Origin: CAWHOW01 sp050013795
GTDB lineage: Bacteria > Bacteroidota > Bacteroidia > Bacteroidales > CG2-30-32-10
Length of the DNA stretch: 21,584 bases
Direction: 5' to 3'
Assembly: GCA_050013795.1 (NCBI GenBank)
Contig: JBEKEO010000043.1
Span: forward strand, 1 to 21,584
Below are positions 9,075-15,297 of the stretch, piece by piece (the stretch's first letter is position 1; every line of letters begins with the position of its first letter). A program made the translations under genes and the position numbers. Under the pieces are notes generated by a model. It was not told the origin of the DNA. It searched no databases and worked only from the letters and a program-made list of their open reading frames with translations.

Positions 9075-10674
9075 TGAGAAAACACAGGGATATGTGAGTT
9101 ATCTGGATCATAAGGGAAAGTACAAAGGTATTTTCGGATGGATATTTTCCACTGATCATAAAAGGATTGGCTTGCTGTATTTATATGCAATAGGCGCTTT
9201 CTTCTTTATTGGAGCTATATTAGGGTTGCTCATGAGAATTGAACTTATTGCACCGGGTGAAACCATTATGGGCCCGCAAACATACAATGGGATATTTACT
9301 GTGCATGGTATCATCATGATATTTATGGTAGTGATACCGGGGCTTTCGGTAGTATTTGGAAATCTTTTCCTTCCTATTTTAATTGGCGCTAAGGATGTTG
9401 CCTTCCCCCGACTAAACATCTTTACATGGTGGATATATATTTTCGGCTGTGTGTTGGCCGTACTTTCACAATTTTTACGGAGCGGCCCTCCTGATACTGG
9501 TTGGACATTTTATGCACCTTACAGTACCACTACCGGAACAAATGTGATAATAGCTACGACTGCTGCTTTTGTGCTCGGCTTCTCATCTATACTTACCGGT
9601 TTGAATTTTATTGTTACAATCCACCGCTTGCGTGCGCCCGGTATGACTTTCTTTAAAATGCCGCTTTTCCCATGGTCGATTTATGCAACAGCGTGGATAC
9701 AGGTTCTTGCAACACCTATTATTGGTATTACTTTATTGATGCTAATTGCAGAAAGAGTTTTCAGGATAGGTTTTTTCGATCCTAATCTAGGTGGAGACCC
9801 TGTTCTTTTCCAACATTTGTTCTGGATATATTCCCACCCTGCAGTATATATAATGATATTACCTGCGATGGGCGTTATCACTGAGATAATTCCAACTTTT
9901 TGCCAAAGGAGAATATTTGGCTACAGGGCCATAGCTTTTTCAAGCCTTGCAATCGCTGGAGTCGGTTACCTTGTATGGGGACACCATATGTTCACATCAG
10001 GAATGAGCAATACTGCTGTCTGGTTCTTCTCACTGCTTACATTTATTGTTGCAGTGCCCAGCGCAATCAAGGTATTCAACTGGCTAGCTACAATGTACAA
10101 AGGGTACATTGATCTTAAACCACCCTTGCTTTATGCATTGTCGTTTATTTTTCTTTTCTCCATAGGTGGACTTACCGGACTTGTACTTGGCTCGTTAGCT
10201 ACCAATGTTCAGGTTCATGACACATCATTTGTAGTGGCGCATTTCCATTACATTGTTTTTGGAGGCATGGGATTCGCTTTCTTTGCTGCTATTCATTACT
10301 GGTTTCCGAAGATATACGGAAAGATGTATAATTTTAAAAGAGCAAATATTGCATGGGCAATTCAATTTATTGGCTTTAACCTTTTATATTTTCCTTTATT
10401 CATCATTGGCTTGCAGGGTATGCCAAGAAGGTATTTCGATTATTTGCCGCAGTTCCAGACAGGACATGTGATATCAACTATAGGTGCCTTTGTATTTATT
10501 TTTGGATTCCTCCTGATGGTATATAATTTTGTACTTGGTGCAAGAAAAGGTGCCAAGGCACCTGCAAATCCATGGAATGGAAAAACACTGGAATGGCAAA
10601 TACCATCACCACCTCCACTCGAAAATTTTGAAGGAGAAGAGGTGCTTGATATGGATCCTTACGACTACAAATAG
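9067..10674 (+). CDS. coxA: Cytochrome c oxidase subunit I, A2-type heme-copper oxidase
   Basis: This 535-residue catalytic subunit reduces O2 to water and pumps protons. All metal ligands are visible: His80 (VHGIIMIF, low-spin heme), His257 with the cross-linked Tyr261 (SHPAVY, CuB), His306/His307 (WGHHMF, CuB), and His392 and His394 (VAHFHY, high-spin and low-spin heme). The helix VI motif is YSHPAVY instead of the HPEVY that carries the D-channel glutamate. A Tyr-Ser pair in that place defines A2-type oxidases such as Thermus and Rhodothermus caa3. The start ATG 9067 lies 8 bases inside the Sco gene and gives a normal N-terminus (STDHKRIG). Subunits III, IV and II follow in that order. Confidence 0.97.
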   Translation: MDSEKTQGYVSYLDHKGKYKGIFGWIFSTDHKRIGLLYLYAIGAFFFIGAILGLLMRIELIAPGETIMGPQTYNGIFTVHGIIMIFMVVIPGLSVVFGNLFLPILIGAKDVAFPRLNIFTWWIYIFGCVLAVLSQFLRSGPPDTGWTFYAPYSTTTGTNVIIATTAAFVLGFSSILTGLNFIVTIHRLRAPGMTFFKMPLFPWSIYATAWIQVLATPIIGITLLMLIAERVFRIGFFDPNLGGDPVLFQHLFWIYSHPAVYIMILPAMGVITEIIPTFCQRRIFGYRAIAFSSLAIAGVGYLVWGHHMFTSGMSNTAVWFFSLLTFIVAVPSAIKVFNWLATMYKGYIDLKPPLLYALSFIFLFSIGGLTGLVLGSLATNVQVHDTSFVVAHFHYIVFGGMGFAFFAAIHYWFPKIYGKMYNFKRANIAWAIQFIGFNLLYFPLFIIGLQGMPRRYFDYLPQFQTGHVISTIGAFVFIFGFLLMVYNFVLGARKGAKAPANPWNGKTLEWQIPSPPPLENFEGEEVLDMDPYDYK

Positions 10675-10681
10675 AATATTA

Positions 10682-11299
10682 ATGACAGAAAAAATTAACC
10701 AAACAGAAGAACACCGAGATGATTTTGCTGCTAAGCTGGGCATGTGGATATTCATATTCACCGAACTGCTTTTATTCGGTGGTTTGTTTCTTGTTTATTC
10801 TGTGTTTCGCTTTGCACACCCGCGTGAATTTCATCAGGCAGCACTCGAACTGAATGTTACTTTTGGGGCGGTTAATACTGTTGTACTTCTTTTCAGCAGT
10901 ATGACTGTTGCAATGTCGTTGACTGCGCTGCAGAAGAATAATAAGAAATTATCTATGCGCTTATTATTTTTAACCATTGTTCTCGCATTTGTTTTCCTTG
11001 TAAATAAATATTTTGAATGGGGAGTAAAATTCCGCGAAGGACTTTATCCCGGTTCTGACCTTATGTTTAAACTGGAACACGGACAACTGCTTTATTTCAG
11101 CCTTTACTTCTTTATGACAGGCTTACATGCGCTGCATATTATAGTCGGGATGACAATACTGTCCATCATTTTATATCGCATAAATAAAGGAACTGTAAAT
11201 CCGGGGAAATATGTATTTCTTGAGAACGGGGCATTGTACTGGCATCTGGTTGACCTGATATGGATATTTTTATTCCCGCTTTTGTATCTTATTACTTAA
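10682..11299 (+). CDS. coxC: Cytochrome c oxidase subunit III
   Basis: This 205-residue membrane protein is of the short, five-helix subunit III type. Typical features are KLGMWIFIFTELLLFGGLF at the N-terminal end, FYFMTGLHALHIIVGM-like text (here FFMTGLHALHIIVGM) and YWHLVDLIWIFLFPLLYL at the C-terminus. Subunit III stabilises the core oxidase and has no metal. The frame is open further upstream to 10529, but that stretch lies inside subunit I; ATG 10682 (MTEKINQTEEHRDDFAAK), 7 bases after the coxA stop, is the credible start. Confidence 0.95.
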   Translation: MTEKINQTEEHRDDFAAKLGMWIFIFTELLLFGGLFLVYSVFRFAHPREFHQAALELNVTFGAVNTVVLLFSSMTVAMSLTALQKNNKKLSMRLLFLTIVLAFVFLVNKYFEWGVKFREGLYPGSDLMFKLEHGQLLYFSLYFFMTGLHALHIIVGMTILSIILYRINKGTVNPGKYVFLENGALYWHLVDLIWIFLFPLLYLIT

Positions 11300-11317
11300 T
11301 AGAATTATTGCATCGGT

Positions 11318-11602
11318 ATGAACGAACACGCAACACATATTACAAGTTATAAAACATTAGGAGTGATCCTGGTTACATTGCTGTCATTGACTTGCATCAC
11401 CATCCTGGTTACATCACTGGAACTGCATGTGTGGAATGTTGTCCTTGCATTGATTATCGCCGGTGTTAAAGGTTTCCTTGTGGTAGCATATTTCATGCAC
11501 ATAAAACACGAGAACATACTGCTGAAAATATTAGTGGGTATGGTATTCGCTTTATTTGCTGTGATCATTATTATTACATTTTTTGATTATTTATACAGAT
11601 AA
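11318..11602 (+). CDS. Cytochrome c oxidase subunit IV (bacterial, small)
   Basis: This 94-residue protein has three membrane helices (about 12-33, 38-58, 66-90) and matches the small bacterial oxidase subunit IV family. Marker text is VWNVVLALIIAGVKGFLVVAYFMHIKHE, here seen as the segments IIAGVKGFLVVAYFMHIKHE. It assists assembly or stability of the oxidase and binds no metal. It lies between subunits III and II with gaps of 18 and 14 bases, inside the operon. Confidence 0.92.
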   Translation: MNEHATHITSYKTLGVILVTLLSLTCITILVTSLELHVWNVVLALIIAGVKGFLVVAYFMHIKHENILLKILVGMVFALFAVIIIITFFDYLYR

Positions 11603-11616
11603 TTCACAATATTAAT

Positions 11617-12540
11617 ATGTTTTCAAACGCTTCCAATTTTGTTCAGGGTGTAGATAAAACCTTTTTTATCATATTGGGGATATCTTTCTTCTTCCTTATC
11701 CTTATCACTTTCCTGATGATATTTTTTGTTATAAAGTATAACAGAAAAAAGAACAAGGCTGCCGTTCAGATAAAAGATAACATTTTTCTAGAAATAACAT
11801 GGATAACTATCCCTGTGATATTAGTCTGCCTGATGTTCTACTATGGTTATGCGGCGTATCTTCCCATGCGCAACGCTCCAAAAGATGCTATGCAGGTAAC
11901 TGCTTTAGCAAGGATGTGGAAATGGACATTTGAATATAAAGGCAAAAAACAATCGGACAATCTTGTGGTGCCAATTAATAAGGCTGTAAAGATTAACCTT
12001 GTTTCGCAGGACGTTATCCATGGCTTTTTTATCCCTGATTTCAGGATAAAGGAAGATATAGTGCCGGGCAAAGATAATTATGCATGGTTCATCCCGCAGG
12101 AATTGGGCGAATATGAAATATTTTGTTCGGCTTACTGCGGTATCGATCATTCGTACATGGCGTCAAAAGTGATTGTAGTTACCCAAGCGGAATTCGATAA
12201 ATGGCTTGTTTCTGTGAAAGAGAAATCAACAGAAACCAACAATGAAGGCTTGATCATTTTGCAAAAGAATGGATGTTTAGGCTGTCATTCAATAGATGGC
12301 TCCAAGATAATCGGTCCTACTTTTAAAGGATTCTATGGGTCAACCGTTGAAGTTATTGAAGATGATAATCACAAGAAGATTATTGCCGACAGCACCTATA
12401 TTAAAGTACATATTATTAAACCTGATAAATACATTGTTGTTGGCTATCAGAAAGGCATAATGAAATCGTACAAGGATATACTGAAGGATGAAGATATCCG
12501 AAAGATTACCAAATATCTTGAAACGATTAAAAACAAGTAA
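11617..12540 (+). CDS. coxB: Cytochrome c oxidase subunit II fused to cytochrome c (caa3 type)
   Basis: This 307-residue subunit takes electrons from cytochrome c to CuA. Two membrane helices (about 17-40 and 61-80) are followed by a cupredoxin domain. CuA ligands are all present: His135, Cys170 and Cys174 (CSAYC), His178 and Met181. A C-terminal class I cytochrome c domain (about 205-307) has CLGCH (Cys220, Cys223, His224) and likely axial Met282 (GIMKSY). This fusion defines caa3-type oxidases. No cleavable lipoprotein signal is seen. Its position last among the subunits (I-III-IV-II) is less common than II-I-III-IV. The ctaB frame begins inside its 3' end. Confidence 0.96.
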   Translation: MFSNASNFVQGVDKTFFIILGISFFFLILITFLMIFFVIKYNRKKNKAAVQIKDNIFLEITWITIPVILVCLMFYYGYAAYLPMRNAPKDAMQVTALARMWKWTFEYKGKKQSDNLVVPINKAVKINLVSQDVIHGFFIPDFRIKEDIVPGKDNYAWFIPQELGEYEIFCSAYCGIDHSYMASKVIVVTQAEFDKWLVSVKEKSTETNNEGLIILQKNGCLGCHSIDGSKIIGPTFKGFYGSTVEVIEDDNHKKIIADSTYIKVHIIKPDKYIVVGYQKGIMKSYKDILKDEDIRKITKYLETIKNK

Positions 12541-13411
12541 ACTGAATCTTCCCGGGATAAATATCATTCTCACCTTAACCCGTATCCGGGTATCCCTGGC
12601 GGTTACATTCACTGCCATTACTGGCTATCTTATTTATGCAGGCAGCTTCAATTTGCATCTTGTGTCTTTGGGCATAGGTGTTTTCATACTTGCAGCAGGG
12701 GCTTCGGCACTTAACCAATGGCAGGAAAGAGATTACGATGTAAAAATGGAAAGGACAAGGAACAGGCCTTTGCCTTCAAACAAAATAAGCATTAAACAAG
12801 CTTTCCTTATTTCAATATACCTTATCACAACGGGGCTTACAATACTATATATTTTTTCCGGCATCAGTTGTGCATTGCTTGGCTTGTTCAACATTTTGTG
12901 GTACAACCTGCTTTATACAAATTTAAAAAGAGTAACGCCCTTTGCAGTAGTGCCCGGTTCGTTGACAGGAGCAATTCCAGTGCTGATGGGCTGGTGTGCT
13001 GCAGGTGGTTTTATGCTCGACAGCAGGATAATTATTGTGGCATTCTTCCTTTTCATCTGGCAGGTGCCTCACTTCTGGTTCTTGCTTTTAAAGTATGGTC
13101 ATGAATACGAGGCAGCGGGTTTTCCGTCCATTAATAAGGTGGTTTCGCCAAGGATACTAACGCGCATCATCTTTTTGTGGATATTGGCAAGCGCTATTAC
13201 CACGCTGATGTTCCCTCTTTTTCACGTTATCACATCCCCTTCACTGTACATGCTTATCTTCCTGCTTAATATATGGCTTGTTATACTATTTGCCCGGCTT
13301 ACGTTTAACATAAGGCTTAGCCTCAACTTCAACAAAGCCTTTAACGCCATTAATATTTTCATGCTGCTTTTTATGATACTATTAAGCATACAGGCTGTGT
13401 TTCATATTTGA
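12488..13411 (+). CDS. ctaB: Protoheme IX farnesyltransferase (heme O synthase)
   Basis: This 307-residue UbiA-family prenyltransferase adds farnesyl to heme B to make heme O for the oxidase. The diagnostic motif NQWQERDYDVKMERTRNRP supplies the Asp residues for Mg2+ and diphosphate, and YNLLYTNLKR and VPHFWFLLLKYGHEYEAAGFP are typical later segments. Many membrane helices are evident. The ATG at 12488 overlaps coxB by 53 bases; TTG 12518 would shorten the overlap. No ATG occurs between these and the first conserved helix, so translation must start inside coxB. No heme A synthase (CtaA) gene is in the window, so heme A versus heme O use cannot be decided here. Confidence 0.93.
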   Translation: MKISERLPNILKRLKTSKLNLPGINIILTLTRIRVSLAVTFTAITGYLIYAGSFNLHLVSLGIGVFILAAGASALNQWQERDYDVKMERTRNRPLPSNKISIKQAFLISIYLITTGLTILYIFSGISCALLGLFNILWYNLLYTNLKRVTPFAVVPGSLTGAIPVLMGWCAAGGFMLDSRIIIVAFFLFIWQVPHFWFLLLKYGHEYEAAGFPSINKVVSPRILTRIIFLWILASAITTLMFPLFHVITSPSLYMLIFLLNIWLVILFARLTFNIRLSLNFNKAFNAINIFMLLFMILLSIQAVFHI

Positions 13412-13441
13412 AATTTGTTGGGGGACGGGAAAAGTTTAAAT

Positions 13442-13469
13442 AAAAAGCCCCCGATTTCGGGGGCTTTTT
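13442..13469 (+). terminator. Intrinsic terminator ending the oxidase operon
   Basis: AAAAAGCCCCCG-attt-CGGGGGCTTTTT forms a perfect 12-bp stem with a 4-base loop, beginning 30 bases after ctaB. The A-run and T-run make it potentially active on both strands, so it may also stop transcripts of the small minus-strand genes to its right. Confidence 0.93.
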
Positions 13470-13472
13470 ATC

Positions 13473-13488
13473 AAACTAACTAAAACCA
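13473..13488 (+). promoter_or_regulatory. Leader motif copy 1 (orphan)
   Basis: AAACTAACTAAAACCA matches the leader just upstream of the small exported protein gene at 14437 in 15 of 16 positions. Here it precedes ATG 13505, which opens only very short frames (MKQKNLNP, then MKNTKLLASPIKK... ending near 13593). It therefore looks like the 5' leader of a gene that has been lost, or of a very short peptide. Function as a translation leader is inferred from the second copy. Confidence 0.4.
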
Positions 13489-13537
13489 AACCAATCAAAA
13501 AACCATGAAACAAAAAAACCTAAACCCATGAAAAATA

Positions 13538-13726
13538 CTAAGCTCTTGGCTTCACCCATAAAAAAGGACCCTCTATCATATCACACTCTATAATATGACT
13601 TTTCAATAAAAGATGTATAGCCTGACTGGTAAGTGATCCGGAATCAATCAGGTAAGCTGATGCTGCGTTCCTTAGTGAGAAATTAGCATCTATATGCCTC
13701 AATTCTCTTATACAAATGGTTCTCAT
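13538..13726 (-). CDS. Small hypothetical protein (62 aa)
   Basis: I do not recognise this protein. It begins at an ATG (MRTICIRELRHIDANFSLRNAA) and has a mixed, protein-like composition with an alternating helix/strand look. It shows no signal peptide or membrane segment. It ends in WVKPRA; the neighbouring upstream small frame ends in YYKARA. It lies 54 bases behind that frame and could share its promoter at 14069-14100. The terminator at 13442-13469 could end the transcript. The short length and the absence of a recognised family keep confidence low. Confidence 0.4.
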   Translation of the reverse strand: MRTICIRELRHIDANFSLRNAASAYLIDSGSLTSQAIHLLLKSHIIECDMIEGPFLWVKPRA

Positions 13727-13780
13727 TATTTTATTTTTTAACTGTTAATACTGTTATTTATTTCTCTATAATTTTTAACA

Positions 13781-13990
13781 TTATGCCCTGGCTTTATAAT
13801 ATGCCGGAATATCAGCAGGACTTTGCTGTTTATTATATGTAAACGTTACATTGATAATATAAATTCTCTTTAATTCTCCCTGCATATCTATCATAACATT
13901 GTTTTCCCTTTTCTTGTGCCTGCTGATAAATGCAGAAGATTGCCAGTTGTAATCATTGCGAGCAATGGAATATTTCCTGAAACTTTTCAT
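13781..13990 (-). CDS. Small hypothetical protein (69 aa)
   Basis: I do not recognise this protein. The frame is open from a TTG at 14071, but that codon overlaps a strong promoter element. The first ATG, at 13990 (MKSFRKYSIARNDYNWQSSA), is the better start and leaves a leader of about 70 bases. The product is basic, with no signal peptide or membrane helix, and ends in YYKARA. WQSSAF faintly recalls the C-terminal WQ segment of REP-type transposases, but nothing else in the frame supports that. Existence is favoured by the promoter upstream. Confidence 0.35.
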   Translation of the reverse strand: MKSFRKYSIARNDYNWQSSAFISRHKKRENNVMIDMQGELKRIYIINVTFTYNKQQSPADIPAYYKARA

Positions 13991-14068
13991 TCGGTGAAAA
14001 GGAAAAGGTACTTTATATAGAAAGTGATCGATTTTTTTCACAATAATGTTATTTAGAATAATTCTAAA

Positions 14069-14100
14069 CAAAAGTAGTATTTATTAAATCCTGAAGTCAA
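14069..14100 (-). promoter_or_regulatory. Predicted Bacteroidota-type promoter on the minus strand
   Basis: Read on the minus strand, TTG (14100-14098) is followed after 21 bases by TACTTTTG (14076-14069), an exact fit to TANNTTTG. The spacing agrees with the primary sigma factor promoters known from Bacteroides and Flavobacterium. A transcript would begin near 14060 and run through the two small minus-strand frames. It is a prediction from sequence only. Confidence 0.55.
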
Positions 14101-14321
14101 GTTTTAATTTATAATATTTGTTAATATTTTGACACGAAAGTTTTATATATGCTATTAATCAATGTTTTATATATTAATATATATCATGGAAATTATTATT
14201 ATTTTTTTTAAAGAATTAGAAAATCAGTAATAGCAAGCTTTGCACATGCAGCAGTGAATTTATTTAGCCAACTTAATTGAATCTTAACTCGACTTTAATT
14301 GCATTTTAATCAGATCACCTT

Positions 14322-14343
14322 ATACAAGTACATACTTTTGTAT
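14322..14343 (+). promoter_or_regulatory. Candidate promoter element overlapped by a dyad
   Basis: TACTTTTG (14333-14340) fits the Bacteroidota -7 consensus TANNTTTG exactly and lies about 100 bases before the gene at 14437. No good TTG -33 element is found at the usual 17-23-base distance. The inverted pair ATACAA (14322-14327) and TTGTAT (14338-14343) overlaps it, so a regulator or an alternative sigma factor could act here. Confidence 0.4.
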
Positions 14344-14415
14344 CGAAATTCTATTTAGAACGTTTCTGAATTAAAACAATGTCAAATTAGCTCTCTTAAG
14401 AATTATAAATATTAT

Positions 14416-14431
14416 AAACTAATTAAAACCA
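14416..14431 (+). promoter_or_regulatory. Leader motif copy 2
   Basis: AAACTAATTAAAACCA ends 5 bases before ATG 14437 and matches the orphan copy at 13473-13488 in 15 of 16 positions. A-rich leaders without Shine-Dalgarno sites are usual for Bacteroidota translation starts. The shared extended sequence suggests a common ancestry or a specific leader class for secreted-protein genes. Confidence 0.4.
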
Positions 14432-14436
14432 CAAAA

Positions 14437-14820
14437 ATGGAAAAGTCGAACTTTTTAAAATCAAATATCCTGATTAAAGCAGCATTAATTTGTACATCCA
14501 TTGTTTTTGCATGCATAAGTAATTTGAACGCCCAGGATGTTAAAACTGTTAGCTATGCAAATTCTGAAATAACGGATTATGTTCAATTGCTTAACCCATG
14601 TATAATGCGACTATCTATCTCCAAAACAGTTTTCCTGAACAGAGATCAAATGCTCGCTGCTAAAGAGGATAAAATTGCAAATCCTGTAAAAGTTAAGAAG
14701 GCGGCTAAACACCACAAAGGCAGTAAGGCTGATAAGCCAAAAATAAAATCAAATGTTGAGATAAACAGAATTGTCAATTCACATTCAATTATTAGCATGA
14801 CTGAAGTAAATTTTAACTAA
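14437..14820 (+). CDS. Small exported protein of unknown function (127 aa)
   Basis: I do not recognise this family. An N-terminal signal peptide is clear (hydrophobic core LIKAALICTSIVFACIS, cleavage likely after NLNAQ, about residue 32). The mature part has a lone Cys in LLNPCIMRL and a strongly basic stretch (KVKKAAKHHKGSKADKPKIK, about 86-105) that could bind nucleic acid, polysaccharide or anionic surfaces. No T9SS tail is visible, so it may remain periplasmic or be membrane-associated. It is followed 87 bases later by a second small exported protein and then by the T9SS repeat protein. The leader motif directly before the ATG supports translation. Confidence 0.65.
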   Translation: MEKSNFLKSNILIKAALICTSIVFACISNLNAQDVKTVSYANSEITDYVQLLNPCIMRLSISKTVFLNRDQMLAAKEDKIANPVKVKKAAKHHKGSKADKPKIKSNVEINRIVNSHSIISMTEVNFN

Positions 14821-14907
14821 TGAAATAATATAATTATGAACGCTTATTTACCATTATTGATAATTCAGACATTTTTCTAAAGAAATAATCTTATAAAGAG
14901 TCGCCTC

Positions 14908-15273
14908 ATGAAAACAATAAAAATAATTCTGATAGCTATAGCAATAGTAATTGCTTCTTTAAATATTGGCAGAAGCCAAAACTTAAACAATAACAGCAAC
15001 GTTGGTCAAAGCACTAATTCATCTTCCAATACCGAATTGAATCAGGAAAAAATTAAAGTAATGCCTGCTATCACTTCCAGAACAATAGTGGAACAACAAA
15101 AAACTGTTGCTGTATTTAAAACATCGGTACCCAATATTAAGAAAACGGAAAACAGCAAACAGGGCAGCACTATAATGGTAACGCCAACAAATTCGGGTTC
15201 AGAAGCAAATAAAACGATAATTACTCAACCGGTCATCTCGATAAAAGAAGTAGAACTTGATCCGGAAAATTAG
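14908..15273 (+). CDS. Small exported Asn/Ser/Thr-rich protein of unknown function (121 aa)
   Basis: I do not recognise this family. It has a signal peptide (MKTIKIILIAIAIVIASLNI, cleavage likely after GRSQ, about residue 24). The mature part is polar, low-complexity and rich in Asn, Ser, Thr, Lys and Val, suggesting a disordered, cell-surface or periplasmic protein. There is no Cys, no membrane segment after the signal and no T9SS tail. The stop is only 24 bases before the large T9SS repeat protein, so the two are probably co-transcribed. A role as partner or accessory of that protein is inference from position only. Confidence 0.65.
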   Translation: MKTIKIILIAIAIVIASLNIGRSQNLNNNSNVGQSTNSSSNTELNQEKIKVMPAITSRTIVEQQKTVAVFKTSVPNIKKTENSKQGSTIMVTPTNSGSEANKTIITQPVISIKEVELDPEN

Positions 15274-15297
15274 AATAATAATTTTAAAGAAATCATT

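Larger units (their letters stand above)
14101..14436. other. Long AT-rich intergenic control region
   Basis: No gene is seen in these bases. The stretch is very AT-rich and contains a perfect 16-bp palindrome TATATATTAATATATA (14168-14183), a -7-type element (14333-14340) and the leader motif at 14416-14431. It separates the divergent small minus-strand frames from the exported-protein genes and probably holds control sites for both directions. Confidence 0.5.

Noticed and set aside
10529..10681. Upstream extension of subunit III
   Set aside because: It reads through the 3' end of subunit I in another frame and gives non-family sequence; the family N-terminus begins at ATG 10682.
13781..13990. 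Remnant of a REP-associated transposase
   Set aside because: Only a short WQ-containing stretch is suggestive; the catalytic HUH and Tyr motifs are absent and no flanking repeats were seen.
13991..14071. TTG-started extension of the 69-aa small frame
   Set aside because: The TTG coincides with the predicted -7 promoter element; ATG 13990 is a better start.
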